Assembly: GCF_030817655.1 (NCBI RefSeq)
Contig: NZ_JAUSZM010000003.1
Location: 7,254,001-7,318,000, forward strand
DNA length: 64,000 nt
Direction of reading: 5' to 3'
Source of the DNA: Streptomyces sp. V4I2
GTDB taxonomy: Bacteria > Actinomycetota > Actinomycetes > Streptomycetales > Streptomycetaceae
Shown: positions 54,529-61,635 of the stretch, in pieces
Numbering within the stretch: position 1 is the stretch's first letter
How the letters are laid out: every line of letters begins with the position of its first letter
Translations under genes and position numbers: made by a program
Notes under the pieces: generated by a model
Told to the model about the DNA's origin: nothing
Databases searched by the model: none
Seen by the model: the letters and a program-made list of their open reading frames with translations, nothing else

Positions 54529-54550
54529 TTTACTAGGATGTCCTAGTAAA
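54529..54550. promoter_or_regulatory. perfect palindrome abutting the icmA start
   Basis: TTTACTAGGA-TG-TCCTAGTAAA, 22 bp with no mismatch, ending 8 nt before the icmA ATG. It replaces the ribosome-binding site and contains TAGGAT, a possible -10. It looks like an operator over a leaderless promoter; the cognate regulator is unknown, with the convergent TetR at 56256 as one candidate. Confidence 0.75.
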
Positions 54551-54558
54551 TTCGAAGC

Positions 54559-56259
54559 ATGGACGCTGACGCGATCGAAGAGGGCCGCCGACGCTGGCAG
54601 GCCCGGTACGACGCTTCACGCACGCGTGAGGCGGACTTCACCACGCTCTCCGGTGACCCCGTGGAGCCGGTGTACGGGCCGAGGCCAGGGGACAGCTACG
54701 AGGGCTTCGAGCGGATCGGCTGGCCGGGGGAGTACCCCTTCACCCGCGGTCTGTACGCGACCGGCTACCGGGGACGCACCTGGACCATCCGGCAGTTCGC
54801 CGGGTTCGGGAACGCCGAACAGACCAACGAGCGCTACAAGATGATCCTCGCCAACGGCGGCGGCGGACTGTCCGTGGCCTTCGACATGCCGACCCTGATG
54901 GGCCGTGACTCCGACGACCCGCGCTCGCTCGGCGAGGTCGGGCACTGCGGCGTCGCCATCGACTCGGCCGCCGACATGGAGGTCCTGTTCAAGGACATCC
55001 CGCTGGGCGATGTCACCACCTCCATGACGATCTCCGGGCCCGCCGTGCCCGTCTTCTGCATGTACCTCGTCGCGGCCGAACGCCAGGGCATCGACCCCGG
55101 CGTCCTCAACGGCACCCTCCAGACGGACATCTTCAAGGAGTACATCGCCCAGAAGGAGTGGCTCTTCCAGCCCGAGCCGCACCTGCGCCTCATCGGCGAC
55201 CTGATGGAGTACTGCGCGGCCGGCATCCCCGACTACAAGCCGCTGTCCGTCTCCGGCTACCACATCCGCGAGGCCGGCTCGACGGCCGCGCAGGAACTGG
55301 CGTACACGCTGGCGGACGGCTTCGGGTACGTGGAGCTGGGGCTGTCGCGCGGGCTCGACGTCGATGTCTTCGCCCCCGGCCTGTCCTTCTTCTTCGACGC
55401 GCACCTCGACTTCTTCGAGGAGATCGCCAAGTTCCGTGCGGCGCGCAGGATCTGGGCCCGCTGGATGCGGGACGTGTACGGGGCCCGTTCGGAGAAGGCG
55501 CAGTGGCTGCGCTTCCACACGCAGACCGCCGGGGTCTCGCTGACCGCCCAGCAGCCGTACAACAACGTGGTGCGTACGGCCGTGGAGGCGCTCGCAGCGG
55601 TCCTCGGGGGCACCAACTCCCTTCACACCAACGCCCTGGACGAGACCCTCGCGCTGCCTTCGGAGCAGGCCGCGGAGATCGCTCTGCGGACGCAGCAGGT
55701 GCTCATGGAGGAGACCGGCGTCGCCAACGTGGCCGACCCGCTGGGCGGTTCGTGGTACGTCGAGCAGCTGACGGACCGGATCGAGGCGGACGCCGAGAAG
55801 ATCTTCGAACAGATCAGGGAGCGGGGGCTGCGGGCGCACCCGGACGGACAGCACCCCATCGGTCCGATCACCTCCGGCATCCTGCGCGGCATCGAGGACG
55901 GCTGGTTCACCGGCGAGATCGCCGAGTCGGCCTTCCAGTACCAGCGCGCCCTGGAGAAGGGCGACAAGCGGGTCGTGGGGGTGAACGTCCACCACGGTTC
56001 CGTGACCGGTGACCTGGAGATCCTGCGGGTCAGTCACGAGGTGGAGCGGGAGCAGGTGCGGGTGCTGGGGGCGCGTAAGGCGGGGCGGGACGAGGCGGGT
56101 GTGCGGGCTGCCCTGGACGCGATGCTCGGTGCCGCGCGGGACGGGTCGAACATGATCGGGCCGATGCTGGATGCGGTACGGGCCGAGGCGACGCTCGGGG
56201 AGATCTGCGGGGTGCTGCGGGAGGAGTGGGGGGTGTACACGGAGCCGGCGGGGTTCTAG
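54559..56259 (+). CDS. icmA: isobutyryl-CoA mutase large subunit
   Basis: AdoCbl-dependent mutase subunit that interconverts isobutyryl-CoA and n-butyryl-CoA, feeding valine carbon into butyrate/polyketide precursors. At 566 aa it is exactly the size of known IcmA and has only the substrate-binding TIM barrel: YPFTRGLYATGYRGRTWTIRQFAGFG at the start, FDMPTLMGRDSDDP, and SVSGYHIREAGSTAAQELAYTL. The B12-binding domain is absent and must come from a separate IcmB not in the window. Its small N-terminus and HTQTAGVSLTAQQPYNN support mutase identity. MeaB and the adenosyltransferase in this window are its likely partners. Confidence 0.9.
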   Translation: MDADAIEEGRRRWQARYDASRTREADFTTLSGDPVEPVYGPRPGDSYEGFERIGWPGEYPFTRGLYATGYRGRTWTIRQFAGFGNAEQTNERYKMILANGGGGLSVAFDMPTLMGRDSDDPRSLGEVGHCGVAIDSAADMEVLFKDIPLGDVTTSMTISGPAVPVFCMYLVAAERQGIDPGVLNGTLQTDIFKEYIAQKEWLFQPEPHLRLIGDLMEYCAAGIPDYKPLSVSGYHIREAGSTAAQELAYTLADGFGYVELGLSRGLDVDVFAPGLSFFFDAHLDFFEEIAKFRAARRIWARWMRDVYGARSEKAQWLRFHTQTAGVSLTAQQPYNNVVRTAVEALAAVLGGTNSLHTNALDETLALPSEQAAEIALRTQQVLMEETGVANVADPLGGSWYVEQLTDRIEADAEKIFEQIRERGLRAHPDGQHPIGPITSGILRGIEDGWFTGEIAESAFQYQRALEKGDKRVVGVNVHHGSVTGDLEILRVSHEVEREQVRVLGARKAGRDEAGVRAALDAMLGAARDGSNMIGPMLDAVRAEATLGEICGVLREEWGVYTEPAGF

Positions 56260-56912
56260 GACCTACCTTCCGGGGTCGGAGCCGCGTCATGGTCCTCGCC
56301 CGCTCCGGCGAGGCCGAACAGCAGGATCCGGGCGAAGCTGCGCACCCACTCCTCGTCCGCCGGTTCCGCGCTCACCAGCGTCCGGTGGACCACGGCACCG
56401 GCGACCACGTCGAAGATCAGATCCACCGTGCGGGCGGCTTCCTCCGGATCCGATTCCGGGGGGAGCTCGCCGCGCTGCTGCGCGCGGGCCCGCCCCTCCA
56501 GGACCAGCCGCTTCTGGCGCTCCACGATCGAGGCCCGGATGCGTTCCCGCAGCGCCTCGTCCCGGATCGACTCCGCCACGACCGACATCAGGCCGCTCTT
56601 GGCCTCCGGCCGGGCCAGGATCGCCGCGTACTGCAGGACGACGCCCTCGATGTCGGCGGCGAGGGTGCCGCAGTCGGGGAGGCGGAGCTCGTCGAACAGT
56701 TCTGCCACCGCGTCGACGACGAGTTCGTTCTTGCCCGCCCAACGGCGGTAGAGGGTCGTCTTCGCGACCCCGGCCCTGGTGGCCACGTCCCCCAGGGTGA
56801 GCTTCGACCAGCCGAGCTCGACCAGGGCCTCCCGCGTCGCGGCCAGGATCGCGGTGTCCGCGGCGGCGCTGCGCGGACGCCCGGCACGGCTGGCGGGAGT
56901 GCGGCTCTGCAT
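56256..56912 (-). CDS. TetR-family transcriptional regulator
   Basis: 218 aa. The HTH reads ILAATREALVELGWSKLTLGDVATRAGVAKTTLYRRWAGKNELV; the rest is a helical ligand domain. Its stop overlaps that of icmA: the single CTAG at 56256-56259 provides TAG to both strands. It is divergent from the thioredoxin gene with a perfect palindrome between them. Possible targets are itself, the thioredoxin gene, or icmA. Confidence 0.87.
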   Translation of the reverse strand: MQSRTPASRAGRPRSAAADTAILAATREALVELGWSKLTLGDVATRAGVAKTTLYRRWAGKNELVVDAVAELFDELRLPDCGTLAADIEGVVLQYAAILARPEAKSGLMSVVAESIRDEALRERIRASIVERQKRLVLEGRARAQQRGELPPESDPEEAARTVDLIFDVVAGAVVHRTLVSAEPADEEWVRSFARILLFGLAGAGEDHDAAPTPEGRS

Positions 56913-56995
56913 CCCCCGACCATAACCGGCCGTTCCCGTGTCGCCGTGAGGGAGATCACCGGACCGCGCTGTTCCGAAGGCACCGCGTGCCATTA

Positions 56996-57012
56996 CGCTA
57001 CGACTCGTAGCG
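56996..57012. promoter_or_regulatory. TetR-type operator between tetR and the thioredoxin gene
   Basis: CGCTACG-ACT-CGTAGCG, perfect 7-bp arms with a 3-bp centre, flanked by TTA and AAA. It sits 84 nt upstream of the tetR ATG in the divergent gap and has the typical size and symmetry of a TetR operator. Confidence 0.7.
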
Positions 57013-57149
57013 AAAGCGCGTGACGGACGTACGCGCGCGACGCACACACGCACGGTGTGGGGTGGGGACCCCGGCGCCGGACACCCGAGAGTACGACCGG
57101 CTTTCACAACGCTTTTCACATGGGCGCGGGAACGGGGGAGGATGTACGC

Positions 57150-58136
57150 ATGCAGCCACGGAACATGTCCATGAGCGGAGTCGTCGACCTCGCCGCGGTG
57201 AAGGCGGCCCAAGAGGCCAAGGCGAAGGCGGAACAGGCGCGGGCCGAGGCCGCCCGGCAGGGCGGCGGCGCCGGTGGGGTCTCGCCGGCCGATCTCGTCA
57301 TCGATGTCGATGAGGCGGGGTTCGAGCAGGACGTCCTGCAGCGGTCCGCCGAAGTGCCCGTCGTCATCGACTTCTGGGCCGAGTGGTGCGAGCCCTGCAA
57401 GCAGCTGAGTCCCGTCCTGGAGCGGCTCGCCGTCGAGTACAACGGACGCTTCGTCCTCGCCAAGATCGACGTCGACGCCAACCAGATGTTGATGCAGCAG
57501 TTCGGGATCCAGGGGATCCCGGCGGTCTTCGCGGTGGTCGCCGGGCAGGCCCTGCCGCTCTTCCAGGGTGCCGCCCCCGAGACGCAGATCCGGGAGACCC
57601 TGGACCAGCTGGTGCAGGTCGCCGAGCAGCGCTTCGGGCTCACCGGTCTGACCGTCGACCCCGACGCCGAGCCGGGCGCGGGCGGGGACGCCCAGGCCGC
57701 TCCCGAGATGCCCGCGGGGCCGTACGACGCCCTCCTCGAAGCCGCTGTACGCGCCCTGGACGCCGGGGACTTCGGCGGTGCGGTGCAGGCGTACAAGAAC
57801 GTACTGAGCGACGACCCGGGCAACAGCGAGGCCAAACTGGGCCTGGCCCAGGCCGAGTTGCTCCATCGCGTGCAGGGCCTCGACCCGCAGCAGGTGCGCA
57901 AGGACGCCGCCGAGAAGCCGGCCGACTCCGAGGCGCAGATCGCCGCCGCCGACCTGGATCTGGTGGGCGGACATGTCGAGGACGCGTTCGGGCGGCTCAT
58001 CCAGACCGTGCAGCGCACTGTGGGTGACGATCGGGATGCCGTACGTCTTCGGCTGCTGGAGCTGTTCGAGGTGGTCGGCGGCGACGACCCGCGGGTGGCG
58101 GCGGCGCGCAGGGCCCTTGCGCGCGCCCTGTTCTGA
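57150..58136 (+). CDS. thioredoxin-domain/TPR protein (CnoX/YbbN-like)
   Basis: 328 aa. An Ala/Gln/Lys-rich helical start is followed by a thioredoxin fold with the redox motif W-C80-E-P-C83 (FWAEWCEPCKQL), the cis-proline region GIQGIPAVFAVV, and a C-terminal half of TPR-like helices (DFGGAVQAYKNVLSDDPGNSEAKLGLAQAEL). The architecture is that of CnoX, a redox-active holdase that works with chaperones. Unlike E. coli CnoX, which lacks the first Cys, both are present. ATG 57150 has GGGAGGAT seven bases upstream. Confidence 0.88.
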   Translation: MQPRNMSMSGVVDLAAVKAAQEAKAKAEQARAEAARQGGGAGGVSPADLVIDVDEAGFEQDVLQRSAEVPVVIDFWAEWCEPCKQLSPVLERLAVEYNGRFVLAKIDVDANQMLMQQFGIQGIPAVFAVVAGQALPLFQGAAPETQIRETLDQLVQVAEQRFGLTGLTVDPDAEPGAGGDAQAAPEMPAGPYDALLEAAVRALDAGDFGGAVQAYKNVLSDDPGNSEAKLGLAQAELLHRVQGLDPQQVRKDAAEKPADSEAQIAAADLDLVGGHVEDAFGRLIQTVQRTVGDDRDAVRLRLLELFEVVGGDDPRVAAARRALARALF

Positions 58137-58221
58137 CCGGGGCGGGAGCCCGGTTCTGACCAGTCCCTAAACATCACGGCATGTGATGCACGAGTGAAAG
58201 ATTGGCCGATCTGGGGCCAGT

Positions 58222-58259
58222 GCGGCCGCGCTTTACCAAATCTTGGTAATCGCGGCCGC
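58222..58259. promoter_or_regulatory. composite palindrome after the thioredoxin gene
   Basis: GCGGCCGCG-(CT)-TTACCAA-ATC-TTGGTAA-(T)-CGCGGCCGC: 9-bp plus 7-bp arms with a small bulge and a 3-nt loop, 86 nt after the thioredoxin stop. It could be its terminator, but the AT-rich inner TTACCAA/TTGGTAA is more typical of a protein-binding site. Confidence 0.65.
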
Positions 58260-58261
58260 TG

Positions 58262-58405
58262 TTACTTGGAGTAAGTCGCGGGCGTTGATCTGTCGGAATC
58301 TGTCCAACGATCAATGTTTTTGTCCGGCGACCATCTGACACCCAGCGTTGTCGACCGAGACCAGCGGGTCGTTGTTCGGTTATCCGGCCGTTACTAGCGA
58401 GTAAC
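58262..58405. promoter_or_regulatory. pair of TTACT/AGTAA palindromes in the upstream leader region
   Basis: TTACT-TGG-AGTAA (58262-58274) and GTTACT-AGCG-AGTAAC (58390-58405), 128 bp apart. The second is perfect over 6-bp arms. Two related AT-containing palindromes in a long GC-rich gap suggest a common regulator; which one is unknown. Confidence 0.55.
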
Positions 58406-58514
58406 GAACCCCCTTGTGTCGACGGCGAGAATGGACCACGATCGGCGACGCTCGGTCCATTCCCGTACCCCGACAGCCGGTTGGGACGACGGGAACCCAG
58501 GGTCCCCACCGAGT

Positions 58515-58573
58515 AGGGCCGACGGCAGTGGAGTCGGCCCTTGGGCAGGGGGGTCTTCGCCGTTTCGGCGAAG
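58515..58573 (+). promoter_or_regulatory. two perfect hairpins in the long leader before the DUF6230 gene
   Basis: AGGGCCGAC-GGCAGTGGA-GTCGGCCCT (58515-58541, 9 bp) and CTTCGCCG-TTT-CGGCGAAG (58555-58573, 8 bp), with GGGCAGGGGGGT between. They lie within the 650-nt stretch 58137-58786, which holds no convincing gene. If transcribed with the downstream gene, they would form a structured 5' leader of more than 200 nt; alternatively they belong to a small RNA or attenuator. Confidence 0.55.
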
Positions 58574-58786
58574 CCTGTCCAGCAAGGTTGTGCGTGATGC
58601 GTGTCAGGCGCGACCAGTGGTTGTCGCTCGGGGGTGATCGCCGGTGATTCGGGTGCGGTTCGCGCCTCCGAGCGCGGGCGCTCCCCTTCCCGAGGACGTA
58701 GCACTTCTCCCATCCCTGCCCGGCTGAGCCGTCGCTTCGACAGGGGCAGTCAGGGCCAGGAGATGTACGTCCGAGAAGGAGGAAAT

Positions 58787-59431
58787 ATGGAGTCCCAGGT
58801 GCGTGGCGGGACCAGATGGAAGCGGTTCGCTGTGGTCATGGTGCCCAGCGTCGCCGCGGCCGCGGCTGTGGGTGTCGGGCTGGCGCAGGGTGCGCTGGCA
58901 GCGTCGTTCAGTGTGTCGGGCCAGCAGTTCAAGGTGTCGGTCGCGGACCTGCACGGTGAGGGTTTCGCCCAGTACGGCGGCATCGACACCGTCTACACCT
59001 CGACCGCAGGTGACAAGAAGACGCAGGTTCCCGTCGCCATCTCGTCGTTCGACGACGCGACGCTCACCAAGATGTGTCAGTCGGTCAAGACGGAGATCCC
59101 TCTCATAGGCAAGACGATCTACCTTCGTCTTGACGCGGGCAGGGACCCGAAGAAGCCGGTCACGGCGCACAACCTCTACATCGACATGTCGCAGCTCGAC
59201 GCCGATGCAGAGTTCAAGAACATCGACATCGGTGTGGCCGTTCAGGACAAGACCCGTGGTCCTGCCGTGAAGGACACGAAGACGACGCTGCCGGGCGGGT
59301 TCGCCCAGCAGGCGGAGTCGGCCGACCTGTCGGACGTCGAGCAGACGGCGTGGGCGACCTCGGCCGGCACGTTCAAGCTGAGCGGCCTGTCGATGAAGCT
59401 CGGCACCGACCCCAAGATGGAGTGCTTCTGA
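58787..59431 (+). CDS. DUF6230-family membrane-anchored extracytoplasmic protein
   Basis: 214 aa. An N-terminal membrane/signal segment (RFAVVMVPSVAAAAAVGVGLAQGALAASFS) is followed by a beta-rich domain beginning SGQQFKVSVADLHGEGFAQYG, with TYLRLDAG-like strands and two Cys (in TKMCQSV and terminal MECF) that may form a disulphide. Function unknown; I recall the family from Streptomyces, always next to a DUF6114 protein. ATG 58787 follows a near-perfect GAAGGAGGAAAT. First gene of a three-gene cassette. Confidence 0.82.
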   Translation: MESQVRGGTRWKRFAVVMVPSVAAAAAVGVGLAQGALAASFSVSGQQFKVSVADLHGEGFAQYGGIDTVYTSTAGDKKTQVPVAISSFDDATLTKMCQSVKTEIPLIGKTIYLRLDAGRDPKKPVTAHNLYIDMSQLDADAEFKNIDIGVAVQDKTRGPAVKDTKTTLPGGFAQQAESADLSDVEQTAWATSAGTFKLSGLSMKLGTDPKMECF

Positions 59432-59475
59432 CGGCTGAGGCCGTAGGGGCGCTCTCGGACAGCTGAGCTGCCGAG

Positions 59476-59505
59476 GGGGCGGGGAAGCACGTGCTTCTCC
59501 GCCCC
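59476..59505 (+). terminator. strong hairpin between the DUF6230 and DUF6114 genes
   Basis: GGGGCGG-G-GAAGCAC / GTGCTTC-T-CCGCCCC: 14 paired bases with one G-T apposition and almost no loop. It lies 45 nt after the DUF6230 stop and can act as a partial terminator, favouring expression of the first gene. Confidence 0.65.
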
Positions 59506-59615
59506 GCATGCCAGTCCGCCGCCCGACGGCGGACACCAAACTCAGACTTTCCGGCTTCTCCACGCCAACGGCCGAGCCGGTACGTACTCCAACCGGACCC
59601 AGGGAGCTGTTTTCC

Positions 59616-60209
59616 ATGAGTGCCGAGACTCCGGTCCAGAGCGCCGGGACGTTCGCCCGGTTGCGCCTGCGATTCCGGGCCTGGCGGGGCACCCGGCCGT
59701 TCTGGGCAGGTCTGTTCACCCTGCTCGGCGGCGTGCCGATCGCCTACTTCCCGTACGCCACCCTCAAGTTGGGCACCATGTCGGTCGCCATGGCGACCAC
59801 CGCGGGTGCCGGCTCCCTCATCATCGGCGTACTGCTGGTCACGCTGGGCCTGACCATGTGGTTCCAGCATGCGACGCGCGTCTTCGCGGGCGTCGCGGCG
59901 ATCGTCCTCGCCCTGGTCTCGCTGGTGGTCTCCAACATCGGCGGCTTCGTCATCGGCTTCCTGCTCGCGATGCTCGGCGGCGCGCTCGCCGTCTCGTGGG
60001 CGCCGGGCAAGCCGAAGGCGGAGGGCGCCGGACCGCACGAGGCAGAGCAGGGCCCCTCCAACGAAGGTGCCGTGGAGACCGCTCCCGACGGTGCCGTGGG
60101 TGAGCCGGGTGCGCCGTACTACGCGCAGAACCCCGCGACCGACGGACCGGCGGACCGGACACCCGAAGCTGCCGCCGCCGACTCGAACGGGGGGTACCGT
60201 GTCGGCTGA
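59616..60209 (+). CDS. DUF6114-family membrane protein
   Basis: 197 aa with four hydrophobic helices (RPFWAGLFTLLGGVPIAYFP; AMATTAGAGSLIIGVLLVTLG; VFAGVAAIVLALVSLVVSN; GGFVIGFLLAMLGGALAVSW) and an acidic, Pro/Ala-rich cytoplasmic or outer tail. ATG 59616 follows GGGAG by ten bases. It overlaps the next gene by 11 nt, implying coupled translation with the secreted protein. Function unknown. Confidence 0.82.
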   Translation: MSAETPVQSAGTFARLRLRFRAWRGTRPFWAGLFTLLGGVPIAYFPYATLKLGTMSVAMATTAGAGSLIIGVLLVTLGLTMWFQHATRVFAGVAAIVLALVSLVVSNIGGFVIGFLLAMLGGALAVSWAPGKPKAEGAGPHEAEQGPSNEGAVETAPDGAVGEPGAPYYAQNPATDGPADRTPEAAAADSNGGYRVG

Positions 60210-61524
60210 CGAAAGCCATGGCGCGGGCCCCGAGGTGTCGACCGGGGTCAGAACGGGCCCCCGTCACGCGGCGCCCAAGAAGCCGCTGTTCACCAGGTTC
60301 CACATGCCGGCCGGCAAGGCGATAGCCATGGCGGCGATGCCGACGGCGGTCCTCATGGGCATCGGGTTCACGCCGACGCTCGCCCTCGCCGACGAGCAGC
60401 CGAGCTCGAAGAGCCTCACGGCCGACGAGTACAAGGACTGCCTCGCGGCCATCGACGAGGACGGCGCGTCCGCGTCGCCCACGCCGTCGCCGTCCGCCTC
60501 GTCGAGCGACGAGGCGTCGACGGACGAGGACAAGGGTGAGTCGGCCGAGCCGTCCCCCTCTGCCTCCGCGTCCTCGGACTCGAACTCGGGCTCGGGGGAC
60601 GCCTCTTCGCCGGATTCAGGTTCCGACGACAAGGCCGACCCCACCCCGTCCGCCTCGGCCTCGCCGAGCAAGGAGGGCAACTCCTCCGGCGACACCGCCA
60701 CGGCGAGCCCCTCGCCGTCCGACAGCGGGGGCAACCTGCTGGAGGACATAGGAGATGCAATCACCGGCATCTTCACCGGTGGTGACAAGGCGTCGGAGAG
60801 CGCGAGCCCGACTCCGTCGGCGACGCCCTCCGCATCCGCCTCCGCGTCGGAGAGCGCGGACAAGGACGCCTCCGACGCCGTCAAGGAGACGACCGAGAAG
60901 GTCACCGGCACGGTCGACGACACCGTGAAGGACACGACCGACACGGCGTCCAAGGCGGCCGAGGACACCACGAAGGCGGTGGAGGAAGCGGCCGAGGACG
61001 CCGCTGACGCCACGGCCACGCCCAGCCCCTCCGCGAGCCCCACCACGGCCGCCGAGGACTGCCCGGTCGCCACCGAGGCCGAGGGCGACGTCGACAACAA
61101 GGTGCTGGTGGCGGACAACCCCTGGTACCTGGAGGCCAGTTCGCTGACCCTCAAGGGGGCGGACTACCAGGGCGTCGTCGAGGTGAAGACGGCCAGCGGC
61201 AAGATCAAGAAGGTCCTGAAGTACGTCGTCTCCGACGGCACCGACATCGGCGACCTGCACCAGCTCGTCAAGGAGTACGGCAAGACCTACCACGTGCAGG
61301 CTGAGAAGGGCTCGACCTCCACGATCACCGACGGCGACACGGTGATGTACACCGAGAGCATCTCCGGCAACCTGTTCGGCCTGATCCCGATCACGTTCGA
61401 CCCGGAGCACCCGCCGCCGCTGAACATCCCGCTGGTCTACTTCACCAACGTGAAGATCACCCAGGCCGCCCAGTTCGGCGGAACGCTGCATGTCCCCGGG
61501 ATGCAGCAGTACACGACCGACTGA
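60199..61524 (+). CDS. secreted Ser/Asp/Pro-rich protein of the DUF6114 cassette
   Basis: 441 aa. A hydrophobic segment (AIAMAAMPTAVLMGIGFTPTLALA) after a basic start suggests export. A region of about 200 residues is low-complexity (PSASASSDSNSGSG-like; later helical KETTEKVTGTVDDTVKDTTD repeats resembling amphipathic LEA-type sequence). The C-terminal domain from DCPVATEAEGDVDNK to the end is ordered, with WYLEASSLTLKGADYQGVVEV and the ending GGTLHVPGMQQYTTD. GTG 60199 is preceded by GGGGGG and lies inside the DUF6114 gene. I do not recognise the domain; a surface or spore-envelope role is inference. Confidence 0.78.
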   Translation: MSADESHGAGPEVSTGVRTGPRHAAPKKPLFTRFHMPAGKAIAMAAMPTAVLMGIGFTPTLALADEQPSSKSLTADEYKDCLAAIDEDGASASPTPSPSASSSDEASTDEDKGESAEPSPSASASSDSNSGSGDASSPDSGSDDKADPTPSASASPSKEGNSSGDTATASPSPSDSGGNLLEDIGDAITGIFTGGDKASESASPTPSATPSASASASESADKDASDAVKETTEKVTGTVDDTVKDTTDTASKAAEDTTKAVEEAAEDAADATATPSPSASPTTAAEDCPVATEAEGDVDNKVLVADNPWYLEASSLTLKGADYQGVVEVKTASGKIKKVLKYVVSDGTDIGDLHQLVKEYGKTYHVQAEKGSTSTITDGDTVMYTESISGNLFGLIPITFDPEHPPPLNIPLVYFTNVKITQAAQFGGTLHVPGMQQYTTD

Positions 61525-61566
61525 GGCCGGCACGGCCGCCACAAGCCCGTTCGGGAGCCGCACACA

Positions 61567-61604
61567 GCTGAGGGCGCCCCCTGGCCACAGGGGGCGCCCT
61601 CAGC
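61567..61604. terminator. bidirectional terminator before pyk
   Basis: GCTGAGGGCGCCCCCTG-GCCA-CAGGGGGCGCCCTCAGC, a perfect 17-bp stem with a 4-nt loop between the convergent secreted-protein and pyk genes. Confidence 0.92.
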
Positions 61605-61635
61605 GCCGTACAAGGCCCTTGCGGGGCCTGGAGGA

